Under the pieces are notes generated by a model. The model had not been told where the DNA came from. It searched no databases and worked only from the letters and a program-made list of their open reading frames with translations. Shown piece after piece: positions 9,179 through 18,095 of a stretch of DNA of 64,000 nucleotides (its first letter is position 1; each line of letters begins with the position of its first letter). The position numbers and the translations under genes are program-made. The stretch comes from Clostridioides difficile (GTDB lineage Bacteria > Bacillota > Clostridia > Peptostreptococcales > Peptostreptococcaceae). The DNA is taken from NCBI GenBank assembly GCA_012955965.1, contig JABBZI010000003.1, positions 167,793 to 231,792 of the forward strand, read 5' to 3'.

Positions 9179-10303
9179 TTAATTATATGAATATAATTCG
9201 TAATAAATTAGCAATAAATCGACCATTTTACCATAGCTCTGAGTACCTCCAGCAACACCATTAGCTTTTAAATAAGAATTGTTAAACTCATTAGAAATTT
9301 TATCAATTTTACCTTCATATTTTTGCCAAAACCTACTTTCATTTTTTAAATCTCTACGGACTGAGTCTGAAATGCCTTTAGAGATGTCAACATAGGCATT
9401 ATAATCAATCTTACTTAATGCAGAGGCAGTATAATTTAAAGCTAAAATATAGCCAGAATAGTTAAAATCAATATTAGGATGCTTTATAGATGTAAGATAT
9501 GCTATAAAATTAGCTTCATCTTCACTAGCAAATCCTCTTTGATGTGCCATTTCATGTTCAACTGTACAAGGAATATACAAGTCAGGTATTGCTACATTTA
9601 CATTTGCCTCGCCTGTAAATGGAAAGTATATACCTGTTATTCCTGTATAGCACATAAGATTTGATGAAATAATATACTTAGCTTTAGAATAACTTCCACT
9701 GACACTAGGTAATATATCTACAACACTATCATACCCTAGTTGAGCTCTATTTATAACGCCTTTATAATCTGTATTAGATTTTACAACTCCATTCTTATCT
9801 TGTAATGTAAGTTTTCTAGTTTCATTTGACTTAGTTACTAGGAATTTATATAATTTAGTAAGTTCTTTGACACTATGTTGTTTTGATTGGATAGAACTAT
9901 TATTTTCTAAATTATATTGATTTATAAGGGTAGTTTCAAGTGGAACCCTATTATAGTTTATACCCCAAAGTACTATAAAAAGAAAGTATACTATTGATAC
10001 AATGGACAATATATTTAAAATAGCATTTTTCAAGAATACTTTTAAATTTTTTTTCTTATTGAAAATCGTAAATACAATAAAACATAAAAATAAAAAGATA
10101 GATATAACGATTATGTACATTGTAATTTCATAGAGAGAAAATGGAAAAATCCCTGAAATCCTACTCAGTATTTGTAAAATTGTTTTATCTATTACTTGAG
10201 AGTAATATTTTTCAACAATGTGTGGTATTTTACTTGCTATTAAATTTAAAATCAAAGCAATAGGAAAAAGAATTAAAGAAAAATATTTTGCTTTTCTGTT
10301 CAT
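9179..10303 (-). CDS. DUF3810 family membrane protein with a zinc-peptidase-like motif
   Basis: The N-terminal 125 residues carry three membrane helices. The remaining extracytoplasmic domain contains HEMAHQRGFASEDEAN, an HExxH motif with a downstream Glu in ExEAN, which is the arrangement of zincin metallopeptidases. This motif is the hallmark of the DUF3810 family, whose substrate is not established as far as I know. The length of 374 aa is normal for the family. The ribosome binding site GTGAGGTG is six bases before the ATG. It stands alone between ispG (convergent) and a small unknown gene (divergent). A membrane-anchored protease is inferred, not proven. Confidence 0.85.
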   Translation of the reverse strand: MNRKAKYFSLILFPIALILNLIASKIPHIVEKYYSQVIDKTILQILSRISGIFPFSLYEITMYIIVISIFLFLCFIVFTIFNKKKNLKVFLKNAILNILSIVSIVYFLFIVLWGINYNRVPLETTLINQYNLENNSSIQSKQHSVKELTKLYKFLVTKSNETRKLTLQDKNGVVKSNTDYKGVINRAQLGYDSVVDILPSVSGSYSKAKYIISSNLMCYTGITGIYFPFTGEANVNVAIPDLYIPCTVEHEMAHQRGFASEDEANFIAYLTSIKHPNIDFNYSGYILALNYTASALSKIDYNAYVDISKGISDSVRRDLKNESRFWQKYEGKIDKISNEFNNSYLKANGVAGGTQSYGKMVDLLLIYYELYSYN

Positions 10304-10501
10304 ATTTCACCTCACAGATTCTAGTTTATATAAACACATTATATATTAATTGAAGATACATTGCAAAATAAGTACATACTATATGTATTTATAACTTTAT
10401 ACTAAATAAATGATAAGTTATAATATATTAATATGAATAAACAATATGTATACAACTAATAATAATAAAAAATATAAATTACATAAGGAGTAGATAAAAA
10501 T

Positions 10502-10726
10502 ATGGTAATAAAACTTACTAAAGAGAGCTTTAATTTTAGATTTAAGCAATATGAAGGCATGTTTTTTCATGCTGAAGTAACTGAAGGAAAAGAGGGAATT
10601 AGATATAAAATAACTAAAGATAAAGATGGTGTAGAGTTAAAAGAATTTGGAAGTACACATATAAAAGATAATATGATATATGTACCTCAAATAGAAGCAT
10701 ACATAGATTTAAATAGTATAAAATAG
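10502..10726 (+). CDS. Hypothetical protein, 74 aa
   Basis: Small soluble charged protein with alternating hydrophobic residues suggestive of a beta-rich fold. No family is recognised. AAGGAG is correctly placed upstream of the ATG, so it is very likely translated. A GNAT acetyltransferase with its own AAGGGGG site starts 50 bases downstream on the same strand, so the two may be co-transcribed. Confidence 0.65.
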   Translation: MVIKLTKESFNFRFKQYEGMFFHAEVTEGKEGIRYKITKDKDGVELKEFGSTHIKDNMIYVPQIEAYIDLNSIK

Positions 10727-10775
10727 AGTTTATAAAGTTTTAAATAAAATTTTTTAAAAAAAGGGGGAATTCAAT

Positions 10776-11300
10776 ATGAGTAATCCTATAGACATAACAA
10801 TAAGACCTATAAGGAGTGAAGATGCTCAATCTGTTAATAAAATGAGAAGAGCATATGGTGTTATGAGAAATACTTTAGCTTTAATGAGTGACAGAGTGGA
10901 TAAAACGACAGCTATGTTGAGTTCTTTAGGAGAAAATGATTACATGTTTGTTGCTGAGACTGATAACAATGGAGAAAAAACTGTAATAGGTTTTGCTGGT
11001 TTACATGTAAATTCTTCTCCAAGATTAAGGCATAGTGCAGAACTAGCAATAACTGTCGATGAGAATTATCATAGAAGAGGAGTAGGAAAAAAACTAATAG
11101 AGCAACTTTTAGATATAGCAGATAATTGGATTATGTTAGCTAGAGTAGGATTAGAAGTAATTGTGGATAATGAAAAGGGATTAAACTTATATAAAAAGTT
11201 AGGTTTTGAAGTAGAAGGTATTAAAAGATATGCTGTAATTAGAGATGGAAAATTTGAAGATACCTATATTATGGGAAGATATAATAAAAATTTGATTTAA
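10776..11300 (+). CDS. GNAT N-acetyltransferase, YhhY-like
   Basis: Acetyl-CoA-dependent N-acetyltransferase of 174 aa. The acetyl-CoA loop RRGVGKKL lies near residue 105. Many segments match the Escherichia coli YhhY protein from memory: an N-terminal IRPIRSEDA strand, NTL near residue 29, VDNEKGLNLYKKLGFEVEG, and the C-terminal RDGKFEDTYIMGR. YhhY acetylates amino acids such as Phe and Met analogues, so an amino-acid or amino-acid-mimic substrate is a reasonable guess. AAGGGGG precedes the ATG. An exceptionally long terminator hairpin follows. Confidence 0.88.
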   Translation: MSNPIDITIRPIRSEDAQSVNKMRRAYGVMRNTLALMSDRVDKTTAMLSSLGENDYMFVAETDNNGEKTVIGFAGLHVNSSPRLRHSAELAITVDENYHRRGVGKKLIEQLLDIADNWIMLARVGLEVIVDNEKGLNLYKKLGFEVEGIKRYAVIRDGKFEDTYIMGRYNKNLI

Positions 11301-11313
11301 CGAGTACAATATG

Positions 11314-11383
11314 AATAGAGAAGTAGAATAAATTGTCTTTAATATAAATTTTCATTAAAGATAATTTATTCTACTTCTCTATT
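11314..11383 (+). terminator. Very long terminator stem after the acetyltransferase gene
   Basis: Twenty-one perfectly complementary bases (11314-11334 with 11363-11383), then one G-U pair and eight further pairs (11336-11343 with 11354-11361), close a 10-base loop, giving about 30 base pairs. A T-rich tail follows. Confidence 0.8.
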
Positions 11384-11409
11384 TTATTAAAAAACTTATT
11401 TTTAAATGC

Positions 11410-11556
11410 TTACAAAAACATTCTATATACAAATAAAATTATTAGTAATATCAAAGCTATTTTAAAAGCTACACTAGCAACAGTCTTGATAATTTTTACA
11501 GAAACACCTATAGCAACTATAGCAAATACTATTTTAAAGAGTAAATCTAAATCCAT
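11410..11556 (-). CDS. Small membrane protein, 48 aa
   Basis: An ATG at 11556 is preceded by a perfect AGGAGG at optimal distance. It opens a 48-codon frame ending in TAA. The product starts MDLDLLFK, has two hydrophobic stretches (about residues 7-20 and 29-44) separated by a Lys-containing turn, and ends RMFL. The composition is that of a small integral membrane protein. No family is recognised. It stands alone on its strand between a terminator and a carrier gene, and shares features with both regulatory membrane peptides and type I toxins without a diagnostic match to either. Confidence 0.6.
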   Translation of the reverse strand: MDLDLLFKIVFAIVAIGVSVKIIKTVASVAFKIALILLIILFVYRMFL

Positions 11557-11694
11557 ATTTAAGCCTCCTATTCTATAATACATATAGATATTATTGACAA
11601 ATATCTAGGAAAAAATTCCATCAATATGCTACAATAAAATGTTTATATTTGTAATTTATTGAATATGTTATTATATAATACATAAAAGAATAAA

Positions 11695-12621
11695 TCAAGA
11701 CAACAATAAAATACTTATAAAAGGTATAGATATAACTGAAAATAGTGTTGTAAAAAAAACACATTGTGAAGCTAATGTTATATTGGAATCATACTGATTA
11801 GCCATTATAGCAGTATTTGCAGCAGCAGGCATAGAAGAAATCACTACTGGTATAGCTAAAATCATCTTATCACTTATCCATCCCTTTAGAATAAAATATA
11901 CAATCACAGGAAGTACCAATAATCTTATAAAAGTGACTAGATATAATTTTTTATTGACAAAACAATCTAGAGCTGAAGAATTAGCAAGTAGACTTCCAAT
12001 GATAATCATTGATATTGGTGTAGTAATATTTCCTAACATTTTAAGTGGGTCATTTATAAATTGAGGTAATTTAAGTCCTGTAACAAATAAAAAAAGTCCA
12101 ATAACCACAGCTATTGTAGCAGGGCTTATAAGTGATTTTATTGAAAAACTTTTGTTTGTACTACCTTTAGATAGAAGGTAAATTCCTAAAGTAAAAGAAA
12201 ATAAGTTAAATGGTAGATTGAATATCGCAGTATAGAATATTGCTTCGTGACCTAGAACTGCTTCAATTACAGGATATCCCATAAAAGCAACATTTGAAAA
12301 AACAACTATATACTGATATATCCCCAAATCTTTTTTATTGTCGCATTTCAAAATGTATTTTAATAAAAATGCAATTATAATTGAAACTATATACATAATT
12401 AGAGATGTAAATAATAACAATAATATTTTTTGTATCATTTTATTATCAAAGTTGATTTGCATGGAGCTAATTATCATTGATGGTAAAAAAACCGTCATTG
12501 TTAAGTTTGAAAGTTTAGATGTGCAGTGGTCATCTAATAAGTTGAATTTTCTGACAAAATATCCGACTAAAATAATTATAAATAAAACTGCAACTTGAAT
12601 AAAAATATTGCTGAAGTTCAT
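11695..12621 (-). CDS. Auxin efflux carrier (AEC) family transporter
   Basis: A 308-aa integral membrane protein with about ten hydrophobic helices in two five-helix halves. It has the AEC-type N-terminus (FVRKFNLLDD), the central break near FSNVAFMGYPV and a late SSMPAAANTAIMANQY segment. Bacterial members move malate, malonate or other carboxylates and amino-acid derivatives; the substrate cannot be read here. The start at 12621 follows GGAGGGG; an ATG 12 codons earlier would place the ribosome binding site inside the gene. Monocistronic by context. Confidence 0.9.
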   Translation of the reverse strand: MNFSNIFIQVAVLFIIILVGYFVRKFNLLDDHCTSKLSNLTMTVFLPSMIISSMQINFDNKMIQKILLLLFTSLIMYIVSIIIAFLLKYILKCDNKKDLGIYQYIVVFSNVAFMGYPVIEAVLGHEAIFYTAIFNLPFNLFSFTLGIYLLSKGSTNKSFSIKSLISPATIAVVIGLFLFVTGLKLPQFINDPLKMLGNITTPISMIIIGSLLANSSALDCFVNKKLYLVTFIRLLVLPVIVYFILKGWISDKMILAIPVVISSMPAAANTAIMANQYDSNITLASQCVFFTTLFSVISIPFISILLLS

Positions 12622-12812
12622 AAAATGTCCCCTCCCTATATATACATTATATACCAATTATGTAATAAAATCTAATGATTATAAAATTTAAAATCTAATG
12701 TTACAATATAGTGACAAAAGGTAAAAATTCAATATTATAGCATTAATTATGGATTATAATGTATAATAATGTTTGAGAGATTATATTTTATAAAATGGGT
12801 AGGTAGCTAATA

Positions 12813-14684
12813 ATGAAAAACACAAAATTTTCTATAAAAAAAATAAAAAATATATCTAGTGACCCGAAAGTGGTACATACTAAAGGGGCTCTTCTTGAAA
12901 AGATGGGTAAGACAGAAAGTGCTATAGAATTATATAAGAGTGCAGCATTAGATAATTATGTAAAGTCTCAATATACTTTGGGAAATATATATGAAAGTAA
13001 AAAACAATTTAAAGAAGCCGAAAAATGGTACTCAATGGCATATAAAAATGGAAGTGAGGATGCCGCCTTTGATTTAGGTAATATGTATTATAGACTAGAT
13101 GGTTATGAGTATGCTATATATTGGTATGAAAAAATAGCAACTCTAGGGTATTTACCAGCACAAAATAATTTAGGAGTATGCCATTTTAAAATGAAGGATT
13201 TTATAAGAAGTGAAAAATGGTTAAAAGCAGCAGCAGACAATAACTTAGGGAAAGCTTGTTTTAATCTAGGAGTATTATATACTTTTTTGGAGAAGGATGA
13301 TGAGGCATATGAGTATTATAAAAAAGGTTCTGTACTTTTAGATGATAATGCAAAATATAATTTAGCAATATTAAATGGAAAAAAGAAAGATAATAAATCA
13401 ACAGTTAGTCTATATAAACAATTGTATAAATCAGGTCATATGAAAGGTTGCTTTAACTTGGGTATGATTATGGAAATAAATGATAATTTAGAAGAAGCAG
13501 AAAGGTATTATAAAAAGAGTGCAGATAGAGACGATGTGAAATCTGAATACAGACTAGCATATGTATATGATAGAAAAGAAGAATTAGGAGATGCGATTTA
13601 TTATTATGAGAAAGCAATAGAAAAAAATCATACGCTTTCTAAATATAGACTTGCTAACTTATACAATAGGGAAAATGATATAGAAAAAGCGAAAACTTAT
13701 TACAAAATGGCTGCAGAAGATGATATAACAGAGGCAAAAAATAATCTAGCAGGTATATATTTTGAAGAAAAAGATTATGAAAATGCCATTAAATATTATG
13801 AAGATGCTATAGCTGTTGGATGTAAAAGCTCACTTGAGAATCTTGGAGATTTATATTATCAAAATCAAGATATAGAAAAAGCAATTTCGTACTATTCAAG
13901 GATTCCTAATAATGCATCTTGTCAAATCAAATTAGGAAATATCTATGAGGATTTAAATAATATTGAAGAAGCTATAATTTGGTATAAGAAAGCATCTGAA
14001 AATGGAGATACTAGGTCTAGCTATAGATTGGGATGTATATATGAAAATCTAGGAAATACAAAAAATGCTAGAAAATATTTTGAGATGGCAAGTAGTAAAA
14101 GTCATATGAATGCTCGTATACACTTAGGTAGAATTTACTTTAGAGAAGGAAAGTTAGAAGAAGCTAAGATGATGTTTGATACACCTGCTAATGAAAATAA
14201 TGTGTACGCTCAACATATGGTAGGATTAATTTATGATATGTTCTATAAAGATTATGTAAATTCTAAGTTTTGGTATGAGAAGTCTAGAGCACAAGGCTGT
14301 GTTGAATCAATATATAATTTAGGACAAATTTATTTAAAATTAAATGATGATGTAGAAGCTGAGAAATATTATAAAGAAGGAATTAAATATGGAAGTAAGA
14401 AGTGTGAGTATATGCTTGCAGGTCTTTATTACAAAAAAAGTCTAGATATGTATATTTCTTTAGCTAATGAAGAATATGACAATTGTGAAGAGATAGTAGA
14501 AGATTTTCCTAATTTAAATATAAACTTTGATGAAGTATTAATTCCTTCATTTAAACTACAAGAGGAAGTAATTGACGAAGAAGAGTATGTACCAATTTAT
14601 ATATTAAATATAAAAGAGAGTTTAGATTCAATGTTAGAAGGTCTTGAAACTGAAATGATTATAGATGAAGAACACGACAACTAA
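12813..14684 (+). CDS. Sel1/tetratricopeptide repeat protein, 623 aa
   Basis: Soluble scaffold-like protein built almost entirely of roughly 33-36-residue helical repeats with the pattern A-x-x-x-L-G-x-x-Y and A-x-x-(W/Y)-Y-x-K-A. At least 14 repeats run from about residue 20 to 545. An acidic tail follows, ending in EEHDN. There is no signal peptide and no enzymatic domain. Such repeats mediate protein-protein contacts; partners are not evident from neighbours. GGTAGG precedes the ATG. A strong terminator follows. Confidence 0.88.
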   Translation: MKNTKFSIKKIKNISSDPKVVHTKGALLEKMGKTESAIELYKSAALDNYVKSQYTLGNIYESKKQFKEAEKWYSMAYKNGSEDAAFDLGNMYYRLDGYEYAIYWYEKIATLGYLPAQNNLGVCHFKMKDFIRSEKWLKAAADNNLGKACFNLGVLYTFLEKDDEAYEYYKKGSVLLDDNAKYNLAILNGKKKDNKSTVSLYKQLYKSGHMKGCFNLGMIMEINDNLEEAERYYKKSADRDDVKSEYRLAYVYDRKEELGDAIYYYEKAIEKNHTLSKYRLANLYNRENDIEKAKTYYKMAAEDDITEAKNNLAGIYFEEKDYENAIKYYEDAIAVGCKSSLENLGDLYYQNQDIEKAISYYSRIPNNASCQIKLGNIYEDLNNIEEAIIWYKKASENGDTRSSYRLGCIYENLGNTKNARKYFEMASSKSHMNARIHLGRIYFREGKLEEAKMMFDTPANENNVYAQHMVGLIYDMFYKDYVNSKFWYEKSRAQGCVESIYNLGQIYLKLNDDVEAEKYYKEGIKYGSKKCEYMLAGLYYKKSLDMYISLANEEYDNCEEIVEDFPNLNINFDEVLIPSFKLQEEVIDEEEYVPIYILNIKESLDSMLEGLETEMIIDEEHDN

Positions 14685-14720
14685 AAAAATTTTATAAGAG
14701 TCTATAGATTTAAACATATA

Positions 14721-14768
14721 AAAGCCATTAGAATAAATGAAATCAATTAATTCTAATGGCTTTTTTTA
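14721..14768. terminator. Terminator between convergent TPR and CorA genes
   Basis: AAAGCCATTAGAAT at 14721 pairs with ATTCTAATGGCTTT at 14750. T-runs flank the stem on both strands, so it can serve both genes. Confidence 0.85.
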
Positions 14769-14776
14769 TAAATATT

Positions 14777-15712
14777 TTATAATAGCTTATTTCTTGACAT
14801 GAAAAATGTAATCACTATACATATTATAGAGGTAATAAGAAGAATTATCCAAAATCCATTTGGATTATTAGAAAATGGCATATTGACAACATTCATACCA
14901 AAAAATCCTGATATTATTGTAGGTATTGAGAAAATTAGTGTAACTACTGTTAAAATTTGCATAACATTATTTTGATTATTACTTATAATTGCGCTGAAAG
15001 CATCCATAATTCTACTCAATATATCTCCATATATTTTAGCCATATCAAGAGCCTGTCTATTTTCGACTATAACATCTTCTAATAGGTCTTCATCATCTGG
15101 GTATTTCTTTATACCAGCAGTTCTAACCATTTTGTTTAAAACCAGTTCATTAGCTTTTAATGAAGTAGAGAAGTATACCAAAGACTTTTCTAATTCCAGT
15201 AGCTGAACTAATTCCTTATTTTTCATTGATTTGTAAATTTCTCGCTCTATTATGATTGTCATTTTATTTATTTTTCTTAAGTAATGCAAGTAATAAGCTG
15301 CATTTTTATGAAGAATTTGAAGTAAAAAGCGAGTTTTTTTAAATGTAAAAAAATCTTTAATATGACCAACTATAAAGTCGTTTAAAATCTTAGTCTGTGC
15401 ATTACAAACTGTTATAATAGCTTCTTTAGTTATTATAATACCTAGGGGTATTGTAGTATAATGAGAAGAATTAGAGTCACTTTCGTCTACTGGTATATCT
15501 ATAAGTATAAGAGTATGATTGTCTTCAACATCTATTCTTGAGCGTTCTTCTTCATCTAGTGCAGATTCTATGTTTTCTACATCTATATTCAATAAATTAG
15601 AAATTTCGTTGATTTCGCTATGATTAGGTTCAACAAGATTTATCCAACAGCCATCTTCAAAAAAACTAAGTTTCTCTAATTTTGAATCTATAGTTTTGTA
15701 ATATCTTATCAT
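14777..15712 (-). CDS. corA: CorA family divalent cation channel
   Basis: A 311-aa protein with a cytosolic alpha/beta N-terminal domain, long helices, and two C-terminal membrane helices. The first helix ends in the selectivity motif GMN (FFGMNVV), and the short loop after it includes NNPNGFW. This is the CorA/MIT architecture for Mg2+ (also Co2+ or Ni2+) transport as a pentamer. Most of the soluble part is acidic (e.g. DEEERSRIDVEDN), consistent with metal sensing. AAAGGATGTG precedes the ATG. The mRNA probably starts near 15939, giving a leader of about 225 bases with a stable two-stem element. Confidence 0.93.
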   Translation of the reverse strand: MIRYYKTIDSKLEKLSFFEDGCWINLVEPNHSEINEISNLLNIDVENIESALDEEERSRIDVEDNHTLILIDIPVDESDSNSSHYTTIPLGIIITKEAIITVCNAQTKILNDFIVGHIKDFFTFKKTRFLLQILHKNAAYYLHYLRKINKMTIIIEREIYKSMKNKELVQLLELEKSLVYFSTSLKANELVLNKMVRTAGIKKYPDDEDLLEDVIVENRQALDMAKIYGDILSRIMDAFSAIISNNQNNVMQILTVVTLIFSIPTIISGFFGMNVVNMPFSNNPNGFWIILLITSIICIVITFFMSRNKLL

Positions 15713-15824
15713 GGCAACACATCCTTTATTCAGTTTTATATAAATCTCATCATTTAATAGTATCTATTAATTAGCTAATTTATATAACTGAATATATGTA
15801 TTAGTTTTAATTTTAGATATTATT

Positions 15825-15887
15825 AAGTGATGAAATTGCAAAAAATTCTCTCCGCAACGGACTAGTATCCATTGCCCATCACTCTCC
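15825..15887 (-). ncRNA. Structured leader element of unknown class upstream of corA
   Basis: Read on the minus strand: an outer stem AGTGATG/CATCACT encloses an inner stem GCAATGGA/TCCGTTGC with a TACTAG loop (one G-U pair). GGAGAG occurs twice, before the outer stem and after the inner one. A good promoter lies upstream and the corA start lies 110 bases downstream. It does not match the M-box or other metal riboswitch consensus sequences that I know. The strand is inferred from the promoter and the downstream gene. Confidence 0.5.
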
Positions 15888-15945
15888 TTATTTATTATTT
15901 TATATATACCTATATACGAAATTCGTATTTTAAGCACTCTTTAAT

Positions 15946-15974
15946 ATAATACCTTTTCCAGGTATATAAATCAA
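15946..15974 (-). promoter_or_regulatory. Sigma-A promoter for corA
   Basis: Minus strand TTGATT (15974-15969), a 17-base spacer, then TATTAT (15951-15946). A palindrome ATACGAA-a-TTCGTAT at 15914-15928 falls just after the predicted start. Confidence 0.6.
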
Positions 15975-16233
15975 GTTTTGATTTGATTAAATAATATTTT
16001 TACCACAATTTACATGTAAAATACAGTAGTTATATTTAACTTAAATAAAGAATATATATATTCTGAGTGAAAATATTAAATATATTAAAAAAATAAGTGT
16101 GTATTTATATATTTACTTATTTACAATAATATATTTAAAATAAGGTATTTTATTTTCAAAAGTAATTTTTATTTATAATTTGTAACGAAAATAAGAATAC
16201 CATAAATATAAGAGAATGAGAGGTTATTGAGAT

Positions 16234-16746
16234 ATGAGTGAATTTAAAGAAATTGTGGCAGAAGAGATTAAAAATAATCCATTTGGATTGATAGGTAAAG
16301 ACTGGACGCTTATAACAGCAGAAAAAGAAGGAAAAGTAAACACCATGACTGCTAGTTGGGGAGGTCTTGGAGTTATGTGGGGAAAAGATGTTGCCTTTGT
16401 AGTAATAAGACCACAACGTTATACTAAGGAATTTATAGATAATACAGATAAATTTTCTCTTACTTTTTTTGATGAAGATTTCCGTAAAGAGCTTTCATAC
16501 TGTGGAAAAGTATCTGGTAGAGAAGAGGATAAGATATCACAAATTGGATTTAATGTAGAACACTTAAATGATACACCTTATTTTAGAGAAGCAAAGATGG
16601 CTATTATATGCAAAAAAATGTATAGTCAGAAACTTGAACCTCAATGCTTTATTGCTGAAGGTATAGATGGACGATGGTATCCACAAAAGGATTATCACAC
16701 TTTATATATAGCTGAAATAACTAATGTGCTTGTAAAAGAGGATTAA
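16234..16746 (+). CDS. Flavin reductase-like (FMN-binding split barrel) protein
   Basis: A 170-aa single-domain protein of the flavin reductase/DIM6-NTAB family, which binds FMN and passes electrons from NAD(P)H to flavin or small substrates. Typical features are the opening strand LITAEKEGKVNTMTASWGG, the RPQRYTKEFI motif that contacts flavin phosphate, and the FSLTFFDE segment. GAGAGG lies about ten bases before the ATG. It has an unusually long upstream region (520 bases shared with corA). It is convergent with a nitronate monooxygenase-like flavoenzyme, but operon linkage is absent. Substrate unknown. Confidence 0.9.
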   Translation: MSEFKEIVAEEIKNNPFGLIGKDWTLITAEKEGKVNTMTASWGGLGVMWGKDVAFVVIRPQRYTKEFIDNTDKFSLTFFDEDFRKELSYCGKVSGREEDKISQIGFNVEHLNDTPYFREAKMAIICKKMYSQKLEPQCFIAEGIDGRWYPQKDYHTLYIAEITNVLVKED

Positions 16747-16819
16747 ATATAAGACTACTATTACATTGAGTTGAATAGGAGAATCGAAAAAATAGATTGA
16801 CATATAGAAGCATATAAAA

Positions 16820-16881
16820 AAGCTAAGGAAGTAAATATGTTAATAAAAATTAATCAATAACATATTTAAAATCCTTAGCTT
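16820..16881. terminator. Bidirectional terminator
   Basis: AAGCTAAGGA at 16820 pairs with TCCTTAGCTT ending at 16881. The inner AAATATGTT/AACATATTT pair extends the stem. It lies between convergent genes. Confidence 0.75.
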
Positions 16882-16910
16882 GATAAAATTTTAATTTATA
16901 ATTCTTTAAA

Positions 16911-17966
16911 TTACAACTCAGAAATCAATTCATTGATAACATCTTCAACAGTACTTAGTTTATCAATCTTATACGCATCATTTCCACAAAATAAAAGTGA
17001 ATTTTCAACATCTCCTTTAACTGCATTGATTAAAGCTTGAGAAATACAGTAAGGAGTTTCTTTTGGATTACAAGGAATCAAGCAATTATAACATTTTTTT
17101 ATTTCTGGGCGAGTTATCTTAACTTCTTCTATAAATTTATTTCTTATAGCACGTCCAGGAAGACCTACAGGACTTTTAACTATATGGACATCATCTTCAC
17201 TAGCATTTATGTATGCCATTTTAAAGTTCTCATGTGCATCACATTCATAAGTAGCGACAAATCTTGTACCAACCTGTACACCACTTGCTCCCATGTCTAT
17301 ATATTTTTTAACATCACTACTTGATGATATACCACCAGCAGCAACAACTGGAATGTTTCTGCCAAATTTTTCTCCATAAGTATTTGCAACCTTTAAGATT
17401 TCAACAAATTCCTTATCATAGTCTATAGAATCTATGTTATCAAGTTCCTCATTAGAGTATCCAAGGTGACCACCAGCTTTTGGACCTTCAACAACTATTA
17501 AGTCAGCAGTAGTTTTCTCTTTTCTATCCCACATCTTTAAAATTACATTAGCAGCTTTTGCAGTTGAAACAATAGGCGCTATTTTAACATTACTTCCTTT
17601 TACCAATGATGGTAACTTATTAGGTAATCCAGCTCCAGATATTATAAGGTCTACACCAGCTTTAACAGCTTCCTTTACATATGTTTCATATTCTTTCATA
17701 GCCACCATGAAATTAATACCAATAATGCCACCATTTGAGATTTCTTTAGCTCTAGAAATATGTTTTTTTATAGCTCTTAAATTTGCATTTATAGTGTTAG
17801 TTTCAAAATCTTCCTCATCATATCCAATTTGAACCCCAGAAATCACACCAACACCACCAAGCTTAGCAACTGCACCAGCTAATGATGATCTAGATATACC
17901 AACGCCCATTCCACCTTGAATTATAGGAACTTTTGCAACTAAATCTCTAATTATTAACTCTTTTAT
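16911..17966 (-). CDS. Nitronate monooxygenase/FabK-like flavoprotein with a non-standard start codon
   Basis: FMN-dependent TIM-barrel oxidoreductase of the 2-nitropropane dioxygenase/FabK family. Visible are the N-terminal GGMGVGIS flavin loop, VEGPKAGGHLGY, VAAGGISS and GVQVGTRF. The first ATG (17909) would cut the protein inside GGMG. The frame continues upstream through family-like sequence (KELIIRDLVAKVPIIQGG) to a TGA, with no ATG, GTG or TTG. A strong AGGAGG sits seven bases before ATA at 17966, with ATC and ATT just before that. I place the start at ATA; ATC (17969) or ATT (17972) is possible. A cysteine-rich C-terminal segment (CYNCLIPC) is also present, as in FabK-like clostridial members. 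Confidence 0.85.
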   Translation of the reverse strand: MKELIIRDLVAKVPIIQGGMGVGISRSSLAGAVAKLGGVGVISGVQIGYDEEDFETNTINANLRAIKKHISRAKEISNGGIIGINFMVAMKEYETYVKEAVKAGVDLIISGAGLPNKLPSLVKGSNVKIAPIVSTAKAANVILKMWDRKEKTTADLIVVEGPKAGGHLGYSNEELDNIDSIDYDKEFVEILKVANTYGEKFGRNIPVVAAGGISSSSDVKKYIDMGASGVQVGTRFVATYECDAHENFKMAYINASEDDVHIVKSPVGLPGRAIRNKFIEEVKITRPEIKKCYNCLIPCNPKETPYCISQALINAVKGDVENSLLFCGNDAYKIDKLSTVEDVINELISEL

Positions 17967-18095
17967 GATAATCCCTCCTCAATGTAAACATGTTTAAAGA
18001 ACTAGATTATAATACTTAATATTATTACCTAGTCCTAATTATTATACTACAAATTATAATAAAAGAGTAGTTATATTTTATAGATGAGACGATAA

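Noticed and set aside
15713..16233. M-box magnesium riboswitch before corA
   Set aside because: The conserved M-box blocks are missing; the structure seen is different, so it is reported as an unknown element.
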